From: Reyranella sp.
Lineage (GTDB): Bacteria > Pseudomonadota > Alphaproteobacteria > Reyranellales > Reyranellaceae
Assembly: GCF_004297265.1 (NCBI RefSeq)
Contig: NZ_SCUT01000051.1
Coordinates: forward strand, 39,835-103,834
DNA: 64,000 nucleotides
Reading direction: 5' to 3'
Shown here: positions 48,870 through 55,877 of the stretch, one piece after another
Numbering within the stretch: position 1 is the stretch's first letter
Layout of the letters: the number at the start of each line of letters is the position of its first letter
The notes under the pieces: model-generated
The model's database searches: none
What the model saw: the letters and a program-made list of their open reading frames with translations, nothing else
What the model was told of the DNA's origin: nothing
Translations under genes and position numbers: made by a program

Positions 48870-49160
48870 TCAGCCGCCTGCGGTCAGACGCAGGAGACCC
48901 CAGGCGCAACCCCACGAGGCGATCCCTGCAGTGGCCATGACGACGCAGAGACGCGCGAGGCGTCGGTCCGCGAAGGCCCAGATCAGCAGCGCCAGATAAA
49001 CGAGGAAGGCCAGCATCGAGGCAAGCACCACGGCCTCGCTGCGTGCCATCAAGCCGCCGGCCGGCAGGGCGACGGCCGCCAGCGCGGCCAGACCAGCGGC
49101 CACGGCGTAACCGCCACCGATGGCCGCGATGAGGCGGACAAGGACGGAAAAACCGGTCAT
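48870..49160 (-). CDS. DUF3649-like small membrane protein
   Basis: A 96-residue protein with about three membrane helices. IAAIGGGYAVAAGLAALAAV forms the first, and AFLVYLALLIWAFADRRLARL is typical of DUF3649. These proteins are of unknown function but recur beside TonB systems and iron-reductase (PepSY) genes. It is the first gene of the TonB operon; an inverted repeat lies 22-47 bases upstream of its start. Confidence 0.65.
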   Translation of the reverse strand: MTGFSVLVRLIAAIGGGYAVAAGLAALAAVALPAGGLMARSEAVVLASMLAFLVYLALLIWAFADRRLARLCVVMATAGIASWGCAWGLLRLTAGG

Positions 49161-49182
49161 GACGGAACCACGCTGCGATTAC

Positions 49183-49207
49183 CTCTCATTCATAAGACGA
49201 ATGAGAG
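49183..49207. promoter_or_regulatory. 9-bp-arm inverted repeat upstream of the TonB operon
   Basis: Perfect arms CTCTCATTC (49183-49191) and GAATGAGAG (49199-49207) flank the 7-base loop ATAAGAC. Its position just before the first gene of an operon that ends in a Fur-family gene suggests a metalloregulator operator. It does not spell a canonical E. coli Fur box. A transcribed hairpin is the alternative. Confidence 0.55.
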
Positions 49208-49338
49208 GCGCCGATTTCTCCCTCCCGAGGCACACGGGAGACATTTATTTATGGGTACGGGCTCGAGGCTCACTATCGATCGAAAATGTCGCCCTGCAGA
49301 ACCACATAAGGTGGGTAATCCGCTTGCCCTTCAGTTCG

Positions 49339-50508
49339 TCACGAGGAGGCGTTCTGTCTCTTGTCCCGAAGAAAGACTTCTCCTTCCGCAACGAGCTGCC
49401 GATAGGACTGCTCGAACCAACCGATCCGTTCCTCGAGGACGGCGAGGTAGGGCGGCCTCTCGATCTGGTGCGCGACCGTCTGCACGCCCTCGCAGATCCG
49501 GTTGTCCTCGCGCATGACACGGCGGGAATAGTGCAGCACGAAACGACCGCGGACCGGATCGCTGAGGCGGCGCCACAGGCGCGCACTCCACGGGCCTTCG
49601 GCCGGAACGGGCGCAGGATAGAGCCAGGCGCGAAACAGCGTCCGGTCGGGCGCCACGGGAGCGAACTGCTGTATGCAGCAACTGAAATTGTCGCCATCCG
49701 TCCTGAACAAGGCCAGCACGAAATGGGGCAGGATCTGCAGGATGCAATAGCAGGTCGGACGGAAGGAACCGTCGGCGCAGGCCACCGACATCTCCTCGAA
49801 GACCTGAGGCCGGTTGCTGTTGATCAGCGCGCTGTGGGCGCCGAAGCGGGCGTAGGTGAGCTTTTCCCGGTCCAGGTACCCGGATTTCCCGAAGGTCGTC
49901 GGATGGACGGCGACCGTGTGATAGTCGTCGAAGCTGATCTGCAGGCCGAGCTTCCAGTTGGCCTCGAGCGCGTGCGACAGCGCGAGCGGCTTGCGGTCGG
50001 GCCGTGACAGGAATTCGAGGATCGGAAAGCCGGGCCCGAGGAAGTCTTCGAGCGGCTCGCGCCTCCCCGGTGCGGTGAACCGACCAAAGACCAGCGTACC
50101 ACAGGTCGCAATTTCGATCGGGGTGAGATGCGCACCCAGCGCGCGCGACACCGTGCCGAAATTTTCCTGGCACTTCGGAATACCGATCGCGGAACCGTCC
50201 TTGTCGTATCGCCAGTGATGGAAGTTGCAGACAATGGGCCCATTGCCCCTGTCACCGGTGCGCAGGGGATAGAAGCGATGGGCGCAGACATTCTCGAAGC
50301 CCTTCAACTCCGATCCGAACCGCTGGACGAAGACCGACCGGGTCGCCAGCGAGGCGCGAAACCAGTCCCCGTCCTTCGCAACGTCCCCGGTGAAGCCGAG
50401 GAACGTCCACGCGTAGCCGAGACAACGCTGCTCATGGGCGAAAGCCTGCGGATCGGTCAGGGTCCGCGCCCAGTCCACGTTGAAGGCAACATCACCTCGA
50501 AGGGACAT
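49339..50508 (-). CDS. Rieske-type ring-hydroxylating oxygenase, alpha subunit
   Basis: A 389-residue oxygenase. The Rieske [2Fe-2S] ligands are C75, H77 (ENVCAHRFYPL) and C94, H97 (VCNFHHWRYDKDG). The catalytic domain has N184 and the mononuclear iron ligands in SFDDYHTVAVH, with H197 and H202. The third ligand should be a later Asp. This family hydroxylates or demethylates aromatic and amine substrates. No reductase or ferredoxin partner is adjacent, so electrons would come from elsewhere. The start is ATG 50508. It is a single-gene unit flanked by about 145-180 bases on each side. Confidence 0.88.
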   Translation of the reverse strand: MSLRGDVAFNVDWARTLTDPQAFAHEQRCLGYAWTFLGFTGDVAKDGDWFRASLATRSVFVQRFGSELKGFENVCAHRFYPLRTGDRGNGPIVCNFHHWRYDKDGSAIGIPKCQENFGTVSRALGAHLTPIEIATCGTLVFGRFTAPGRREPLEDFLGPGFPILEFLSRPDRKPLALSHALEANWKLGLQISFDDYHTVAVHPTTFGKSGYLDREKLTYARFGAHSALINSNRPQVFEEMSVACADGSFRPTCYCILQILPHFVLALFRTDGDNFSCCIQQFAPVAPDRTLFRAWLYPAPVPAEGPWSARLWRRLSDPVRGRFVLHYSRRVMREDNRICEGVQTVAHQIERPPYLAVLEERIGWFEQSYRQLVAEGEVFLRDKRQNASS

Positions 50509-50653
50509 GTCTTGGTCTCACAGGCGGGATGGCAAGCCAATGTCGCGTCGAAATCCTGTCACCTCCCCGCTGTTTCGTCCATCTGCGGTCCTATGGGTGC
50601 TTGCCCAGCACCGCCCAATCCACCACCCCCGATACCTGAGTGAAGCCGAAGAG

Positions 50654-50926
50654 TTAGGCTTGGTGGATCATCTTCAGTTTGTCGGTCGATTCCTGCAGCT
50701 CGACTGCCAGTGCGGCACGTTCGGCTTTCAGTTCATTGAGCCGACGGCTCAGGTGCCTTCTGCGCCGTCGCATGTCGCCGGCCTCCACTTCCTCGGCGCC
50801 GTCCAGTTTGGACTTCAGTTCGAGGTCTTCGGCTTGAAGGCGGCCCAGCTCGGCCTTCACTTCGACGAGCCGGTCGATGCAGAAGTGGCGCGAATGGAGG
50901 AGACGACGCGCTTCTTCGTCGGACAT
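50654..50926 (-). CDS. small coiled-coil hypothetical protein
   Basis: A 90-residue charged, helical protein without membrane spans or known domain. Heptad-like Leu spacing is visible in LVEVKAELGRLQAEDLELKS and again in LSRRLNELKAERAALAVEL, so a coiled-coil hairpin or dimer is likely. The start ATG 50926 has a very strong GGGAGGG at five to six bases. The frame is open further upstream, but this ribosome binding site decides the start. It lies 74 bases downstream of the gene at 51001-51450 on the same strand. Confidence 0.65.
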   Translation of the reverse strand: MSDEEARRLLHSRHFCIDRLVEVKAELGRLQAEDLELKSKLDGAEEVEAGDMRRRRRHLSRRLNELKAERAALAVELQESTDKLKMIHQA

Positions 50927-51000
50927 TTGTTTCCCTCCCAATGGACCGTGAGGATGATCGCTGGAGAGCTGTCGGGCTCTGCCGGCATCATCCGACCGAC

Positions 51001-51450
51001 TCAACACCCGAGGCTATCGCTCACCGCTGTCTCAAACGGGAGCCGGAAAAGCTCGTTGGAAAGGCCCATGGTCGGGCCCTCGAAGGAAAGCCACTCTCTT
51101 GCATCTGGCTCGTCAGTGAAGATGCGCAATCGGCGGCGGTCCCCTATCCGGTGCTTCAGGAGAATCGCCATCTCCACCAACAGGGGTGGCGGGGTCCTGC
51201 CCACGACGATCGCGATGGGCCCCGCGGTCGTGGCGCTGGTGAAGCGGATACTGGCAACCATGGCCCGGAGATCGTCGCTGCTGAGCTGAATGTCGGCGCG
51301 GCTCAAATCGAACAATTTACAATAGCCGACTGGGCCCTCTGCCCGCACGGTCTTCCGGAACGACGTGATGAATGAAAGATTGAACACACCCGCGCCGCGA
51401 ACAATGACCAGGCCTTCCGGCCGGTAGATTGTCCAACCCAATGTGCCCAT
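51001..51450 (-). CDS. hypothetical protein, STAS-like
   Basis: A 149-residue soluble protein. The N-terminal WTIYRPEGLVIVRGAGVFN and the middle YCKLFDLSRADIQLSSDDL suggest a SpoIIAA/STAS-type alpha-beta fold as seen in many alphaproteobacterial proteins of unknown role. The start ATG 51450 follows AGAGGGGA at nine bases. It is the last chromosomal-looking gene before the tRNA-Phe fragment. No function can be given. Confidence 0.65.
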   Translation of the reverse strand: MGTLGWTIYRPEGLVIVRGAGVFNLSFITSFRKTVRAEGPVGYCKLFDLSRADIQLSSDDLRAMVASIRFTSATTAGPIAIVVGRTPPPLLVEMAILLKHRIGDRRRLRIFTDEPDAREWLSFEGPTMGLSNELFRLPFETAVSDSLGC

Positions 51451-51850
51451 GACGCTTGTTCCCCTCTGAATATGCTCCTGTCGCCGGTCGTCCCTCCCCC
51501 AGGGAACATCTTGCAGTCAGCCCCGCGGCAGAGTCATCAAATTTCTTCAGAAGGGATGAATTGAGAACAATAGTGAATTCTCCTCGTGGATCCGCGGCAC
51601 ATCCTTTCTGCTGTTACGTCGGACGGCCGATACAACCGACTATGGACCTGCGAGAGGGGGCGGTAGCGCGTAAAATGACAAGGTTAGCATGGCGGACTTC
51701 ACGGAACCCGGAAGCCTCGGGCGAGATCACCCCGGGGGTCCACCGTGCTCCAATGCGCCGCACGACAGCCTCGGATGCGATCAGGCATGCCAATAGCCGC
51801 CCATCTTGGGCGGATTGGGTTCGTATACTTGCTGATGTCAGAAGGAAGAA
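51451..51850. other. intergenic DNA with one hairpin
   Basis: No convincing gene in these 400 bases. A perfect hairpin CCGCCCA-TCT-TGGGCGG stands at 51797-51813, about 38 bases beyond the tRNA-Phe fragment when read on the minus strand. It may be the old tRNA terminator, although no T run follows on that strand. Overlapping open frames lack ribosome sites and family resemblance. Confidence 0.5.
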
Positions 51851-51895
51851 TGGTGCCCAGGGGCGGAGTCGAACCACCGACACTGCGATTTTCAG
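51851..51895 (-). other. tRNA-Phe 3' fragment, probable prophage attachment site
   Basis: Forty-five bases on the minus strand reproduce the 3' part of tRNA-Phe: anticodon loop CTGAAAATCGCAG with GAA anticodon, variable loop, T arm with GGTTCGACTCC, acceptor end CTGGGC and encoded ACCA. The 5' half is missing; the DNA beyond 51895 does not resemble a D arm. This is the usual scar where an integrase uses the 3' end of a tRNA gene. Because the 3' end points to lower coordinates, the element must lie at higher coordinates, where phage genes are found. The intact gene should lie beyond 64,000. Confidence 0.8.
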
Positions 51896-51942
51896 GCGGG
51901 CGGTCCGGCCAGCAAGATCAATGACTTGGCGGCTTGACGCTA

Positions 51943-51980
51943 TGTCTAAAACCCTGTGGAAAATTGCCGAATTGTCTAAA
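51943..51980 (+). repeat. TGTCTAAA direct repeats next to the attachment site
   Basis: TGTCTAAA occurs at 51943-51950 and 51973-51980, exactly 30 bases apart, 48 to 85 bases inside the element from the tRNA fragment. Short direct repeats at such distances are typical of integrase arm-type binding sites. Two copies of eight bases could still be chance. Confidence 0.35.
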
Positions 51981-52081
51981 CCTTCCGTCGCTCCTTTTCG
52001 GCCTTGCATTGTCTCAGTCCGGTTCATGAAGGTCCCACAGATGGCCGCCCATTGAGGGCGCCTCCAGCGAAGGAGCCTGGC

Positions 52082-52192
52082 ATGATCGCGATTACCCTGA
52101 TGGTCCGCAGCCTTTACTTCCGCTTTCAGGCCGGCCCCGAGGCCTTGGTGGCGATCCTGATCCTCGCGCGCCTCGCTCAACATTTCCTGTAG
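52082..52192 (+). CDS. possible 36-residue hydrophobic peptide
   Basis: A short frame encoding MIAITLMVRSLYFRF and then AGPEALVAILILARLAQHFL. GAAGGAG stands six bases upstream of ATG 52082. Two hydrophobic segments separated by a basic stretch suggest membrane association. It is the first candidate gene inside the element. There is no known relative that I recognise. The ribosome site supports it; the size keeps confidence low. Confidence 0.35.
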   Translation: MIAITLMVRSLYFRFQAGPEALVAILILARLAQHFL

Positions 52193-52249
52193 GGCCTCAG
52201 TCTGCAGCCATGACCGCCGACCATGCTCTAGTCATCAGGGCGGACCGCG

Positions 52250-52711
52250 CTATCGCCTTTCCCAGTGGGTCCCGTTGTCCACGACTGGATCCAAGCGTTT
52301 GCAGTCTGCGGAGGCTCTTAGGAACATCCCGTTCCCGCCCCACGACGGGGCGTAGATGATTCGCGGCTTCACTGAAATTGCCGATGCGGGAGGGCTCCCC
52401 GCTTTCTCATTTGTCAAAAGATAGCCGCCATCAAGTTTTGAGATCGTTGGGATCCTTTCCTCTCGACCACAATTGGGACCGACGCATTTCCATTTCCCGT
52501 CCAGCTTGCAGTCGGCGCTAAGAAGGTCATATCCCCATGCATACCAGCTGGTGACGACGTTCTCGATATCGGCCGGCAAAAGCTGAACAAGACTGGCCTT
52601 GATACCGACCAGGATTGCTAGCACCGCTGCAACACCCGCCAAGAATCGCCGCACTCTCCGCACAGTCCTCTCCACCGTTTGCGAGGCCTCCGTATGCGAC
52701 CGCGCTGTCAT
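52250..52711 (-). CDS. hypothetical membrane-anchored protein
   Basis: A 153-residue protein with one N-terminal membrane helix (FLAGVAAVLAILVGIKASLVQL, split near residues 23-44) preceded by arginines. The remaining ~110 residues would be extracytoplasmic and contain several cysteines (SADCKLDGKWKCVGPNCG and ASADCKRL). I do not recognise the family. The frame is open far upstream, overlapping the next genes, so ATG 52711 is chosen because the helix begins shortly after it; its ribosome site is weak. It lies 65 bases downstream of the gene at 52777-53154. Confidence 0.5.
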   Translation of the reverse strand: MTARSHTEASQTVERTVRRVRRFLAGVAAVLAILVGIKASLVQLLPADIENVVTSWYAWGYDLLSADCKLDGKWKCVGPNCGREERIPTISKLDGGYLLTNEKAGSPPASAISVKPRIIYAPSWGGNGMFLRASADCKRLDPVVDNGTHWERR

Positions 52712-52776
52712 TTGATGTGCCGTCGGGGTTACGACCTCCTCCGAGCACCGCAATCTTACAAGAAGAGGATCCGTCG

Positions 52777-53154
52777 TTAGACGACCGCGCCACCGGCCCG
52801 CTGGATCCTCTCTAGCTCGGTTACGACGTCTTCGACCGAGGCTGTCACCCCGATTGCGTCGCCGCCGACACCGATCTGGGCCCTGATGCCGTCGTCTCGC
52901 GCCGGTGTAGGGGGGCTGACCCACGAAACCGCGGACACCCTCACCCAGACCGGCACCTTGGGCTCCTTCTCGAACCTGGCGAACTGGTCGGGGTCGTCGA
53001 GCCGGGCGGTGACTTCGTCGAAGGGCTCTGCCACTCCGATAATTGCCCGGCCAATACCGCCGACGGTGGAGCCCTTTCCCTTGAGCGCGACCAACGTCAC
53101 CCGGTTGGGGAAGAACCAGCGATCCTCCCCATTCAACAGCGTCAGCTTTTCCAT
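52777..53154 (-). CDS. hypothetical protein downstream of S1/P1 nuclease
   Basis: A 125-residue soluble protein beginning MEKLTLLNGEDRWFFPNRVT. It has beta-rich character (VTLVALKGKGSTVGG, KVPVWVRVSAVSW) and no membrane span. The family is not recognised. GGAG lies five bases before ATG 53154, and the gene starts two bases after the nuclease stop, so the two are almost certainly co-translated. A role as partner or inhibitor of the nuclease is possible but only inferred from this arrangement. Confidence 0.6.
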   Translation of the reverse strand: MEKLTLLNGEDRWFFPNRVTLVALKGKGSTVGGIGRAIIGVAEPFDEVTARLDDPDQFARFEKEPKVPVWVRVSAVSWVSPPTPARDDGIRAQIGVGGDAIGVTASVEDVVTELERIQRAGGAVV

Positions 53155-53156
53155 AC

Positions 53157-54179
53157 TCACTCCGGCCAAATTTGTTGCAGCAATTCGGCGAGGCGGGCGC
53201 CTGCCTTCGCCACTTGCGCCTTCTGGATCTCGTCGACCTTTGTCTTGTAGGCGCCGGGATCGCTCGCCGAGATGCGCCACTTGTGATCGTCGCCCTTGTC
53301 GCTGAACTCCAGCCCATCGAATGCGCGTCGAGAAAGTTTGACGCTTTCGCTCGCCCACAGCGCCGCAAGCATGTCGACCTGGGCTTGCGTTGGCGGCACC
53401 GCCTTCGCCCGGGCGACAAAAGGTGCGAGTTTGTCGTGGTTCCAGCTGATGCTGTCCCAAACACCATGAAGCTTCTGGCCGCTGCTGAAGACAAGCGAGT
53501 TACCACCTCGCGTGTGATAGTCGCGGTTTATCTTCGAGAGCGCCCACGCCTGCTTCGGCAAGGCGTCTGGATCGACCAGTTCCCCCTTCTCGTTCAGATA
53601 AACCGAGCCGACGTGAAGTGGCTGGTGGATGTCGCCCACGAAATGGGCGATCAGCAGGATCGCCTCCTTCCGGTCCTTGATCGAGATTCGTTCCAAGGGC
53701 GGCTTACCCTGGAGAACCAGGACCGCACTGTTGATCGCAACGACGATGTCCGTCGGCCCCGTTCCAATGAACTGCCGGCTGTAACCGTCGCGACGGATGT
53801 CGACGTCTGCAAAGTGATACTCGGTGTGGCACCCACCCGGCGGGCGGGAAGCACAGTTGGACCAGTTGCGCTCGACGTAGTTTTCCATTCGATCCTGCTC
53901 GGCTGGGGGGGCAAACTGCTTGCACTCCCCGCTGGGCGCATGGTCGAGCTCGAAGTCGTCTTCCTTCTTGATGGAGCGGATGCAATCCGCCCACTTCGCG
54001 GCTTCCGAGAGGTTGTAGCCCAGGATGGTGCGGACCTGTCTTCCGGCCTCGGTGTTGACCAGAAGCTCGTCGGCGATCGCCCCAACCATCTCGTGCCCTT
54101 CACTGCCCCAAGCGCATGCCTGCGAAAGTGGCGCGAGACCGGCCAACACAACAGCCCATATTTTTAATGTGAATTTCAT
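53157..54179 (-). CDS. secreted S1/P1-type zinc nuclease
   Basis: A 340-residue member of the S1/P1 nuclease family, tri-zinc enzymes that cut single-stranded DNA and RNA. The signal peptide ends at ACA, so W24 becomes the N-terminal residue that ligates zinc in this family. H29 (GSEGHE), D65 (KWADCIRS), H122 (YHFADVD), H179, D183 and H189 (AHFVGDIHQPLHVG) follow. LHGVWDSISW matches the conserved LHxxWD. Between VGSVY and GGNSLVF there are about 25 more residues than in the fungal enzyme. It is exported, so it acts in the periplasm or outside, an unusual cargo in a prophage end. Confidence 0.85.
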   Translation of the reverse strand: MKFTLKIWAVVLAGLAPLSQACAWGSEGHEMVGAIADELLVNTEAGRQVRTILGYNLSEAAKWADCIRSIKKEDDFELDHAPSGECKQFAPPAEQDRMENYVERNWSNCASRPPGGCHTEYHFADVDIRRDGYSRQFIGTGPTDIVVAINSAVLVLQGKPPLERISIKDRKEAILLIAHFVGDIHQPLHVGSVYLNEKGELVDPDALPKQAWALSKINRDYHTRGGNSLVFSSGQKLHGVWDSISWNHDKLAPFVARAKAVPPTQAQVDMLAALWASESVKLSRRAFDGLEFSDKGDDHKWRISASDPGAYKTKVDEIQKAQVAKAGARLAELLQQIWPE

Positions 54180-54484
54180 CGCATTGCCCCCAACTACGAC
54201 GCAGACAAGGCTACCCGTGTCGGTACTCCGATGCATCAGAAAAGCGCGCGTACCGCGTGCTCCCGGCCGTTGTAGCAGTCATGGGCCATTCGCTGCGCGG
54301 CAGACCAACCGATGAGATCGCACAAGCGATAGTACGGCTTGCACCGCAAGCGGCGGACGCAATGCACGAAGGGCGTAAAGGCATGTGCAAACGACCGTCG
54401 CCCTCTCCTGCCACCGGCACTAGGAATCCGCCGAGACAGAACCGGGCGGCGGGGCGTGGGGCCGCGCCCAACCGGAGAACGACC
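54180..54484. other. gap between nuclease and next plus-strand gene
   Basis: About 305 bases with no firm gene. A minus-strand frame ending at 54236 encodes a cysteine- and arginine-rich C-terminus (YYRLCDLIGWSAAQRMAHD). It looks protein-like, but I find no good start or ribosome site. The DNA probably also holds the promoter for the divergent genes on either side. Confidence 0.4.
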
Positions 54485-54811
54485 ATGGCCCGTCCAAAGC
54501 GCAGCTGGAACAGTCACCAGATCCGCATGCGCGAACTTCCCCACATCGCCCGCCTGCATCGGACGGAGCCCTTCCGCTCGGCCGACGCCGCGGAGATGAA
54601 AGCGGCCGCCGATCGCATCGCTGGGCCTGCCGGGTGGTACGCCGTGGCTGGCTGGTTGCCCGCGGACGTCGACTTCAAGCTGATCCACTTCGCCACGCCG
54701 GCCGAGGCTGAGGCCATGCAGCGCTGGATCGCGGAGTCCGGGATCGAGACGCGGCCGGCACCAGAGCCGTATCGGGGGCCGCAGCTCACGGTCGGCGGCA
54801 CGACGCGCTGA
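54485..54811 (+). CDS. small hypothetical protein
   Basis: A 108-residue basic protein starting MARPKRSWNSHQIRMREL. The second half, GWYAVAGWLPADVDFKLIHF then ATPAEAEAMQRWI, suggests a small alpha-beta domain. There is no signal peptide or membrane span. GGAG stands nine bases before ATG 54485; the frame runs back to 54257 without support. Family unknown. Confidence 0.55.
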   Translation: MARPKRSWNSHQIRMRELPHIARLHRTEPFRSADAAEMKAAADRIAGPAGWYAVAGWLPADVDFKLIHFATPAEAEAMQRWIAESGIETRPAPEPYRGPQLTVGGTTR

Positions 54812-54891
54812 TTGTCGGCCCCTAGCCTCATCGACACCTGGCATGGACGTCGCTAACGACCCCGCAGCACACTACCGGCCGACTTCTTGCA

Positions 54892-55809
54892 ATGGTACTG
54901 ACTATCCTTATACAACCCCGCCTTGGTGGCCGATATAAAGAAATGACAGTCGAAGAAGGCATACTCCTTCTGATCACAATCGGCGTTCCCACAACCATCG
55001 CAGGTTTTGTGGACTTCATGATGACTAGAACGGAGAAGAAGCGACTTCGTGAGCGGCAAGCTGGATGGTGGCTGCAGCTCAGCGAGCTCAAATGGCGCTC
55101 TCTCGGAGTCGTCGAAGCAAAAGCCGCACTGTCGTTGATGGACAGTTTTGTCGGAAGCCGGCTGCTTTCCTTGCGCCGCATGTTGGCGGCTTTCGCCATT
55201 GCCTCTTTGAGTTTTCTCTTTTCCGACTATCCGCGCAGCCTCCTACTGATAGACTTCGACCCCTCAGGGATCTTGGATGCCGACTTTGTCATAGTAAGCT
55301 TCCTGATTCTCTTCGTTTTCATTGCTCTATCCCTCTCAGTGACAAGGAGCGTTTCCTTGGCCACCACTCGCTCGCCCCCCTCTTTACTTGGTGTCGCCTT
55401 CATCGCGCTGTTGGCAGTCAATGTACTGCTATTCATGGTTTGGAAGCCTATTGCTAACAGCCTCTACTCCGGACTCAGCACATTCTACTTTACGGCGACG
55501 CCTGGTATGTGGATTTGGGATTGGTCGGAGCTGGTCTTCGTCTTTTTGATGGGGGCTCGCGACGGTCCAATATCCGGCGTATCTGTCCGTGTGTGGCCGC
55601 AGGAGGTCGCGGACTTGCTAACCAATGGAATCAGAATTGCCTTCTCAGCACTATTTTTCCTTTCCTTTCTATCTCTGTGGATTCGCAACTTTGTTTTCAG
55701 ATTGTGGGCTCAGGTAATTGATTCCGATAAGCCCTTTTTCACAATTATTGTTGGCGGAGCAACGACGGCAATAACTACAATCCATGCGATCCTAACTAAG
55801 CTAGGCTAA
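54892..55809 (+). CDS. hypothetical polytopic membrane protein, AT-richer than surroundings
   Basis: A 305-residue protein with about six hydrophobic helices (for example ILLLITIGVPTTIAGFVDFM, FVIVSFLILFVFIALSLSV, FIALLAVNVLLFMVW). Charged linkers such as TRTEKKRLRERQAGWW lie between them. I recognise no family. The DNA is visibly less GC-rich than its neighbours, with many A/T-ending codons, pointing to recent acquisition. Start choice is unsure: ATG 54892 gives the full frame, while ATG 54943 (MTVEEGILLL) sits directly before the first helix. Neither has a strong ribosome site. It stands alone on the plus strand inside the element. Confidence 0.6.
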   Translation: MVLTILIQPRLGGRYKEMTVEEGILLLITIGVPTTIAGFVDFMMTRTEKKRLRERQAGWWLQLSELKWRSLGVVEAKAALSLMDSFVGSRLLSLRRMLAAFAIASLSFLFSDYPRSLLLIDFDPSGILDADFVIVSFLILFVFIALSLSVTRSVSLATTRSPPSLLGVAFIALLAVNVLLFMVWKPIANSLYSGLSTFYFTATPGMWIWDWSELVFVFLMGARDGPISGVSVRVWPQEVADLLTNGIRIAFSALFFLSFLSLWIRNFVFRLWAQVIDSDKPFFTIIVGGATTAITTIHAILTKLG

Positions 55810-55877
55810 ACGCTTGCAATGAAGGTGTTTGCGAATTACCTACTCGCGCACTTTACTGACATCCAGGATATTCGCGG

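Noticed and set aside
51614..52183. A 189-codon minus-strand frame across the tRNA-Phe fragment
   Set aside because: It runs through the tRNA fragment and the TGTCTAAA repeats, has no ribosome site and no protein-family resemblance.
52712..53506. Upstream extension of the frame at 52250-52711
   Set aside because: This part overlaps two better-supported genes and reads as low-complexity Arg-rich sequence; only the C-terminal 153 residues look like a protein.
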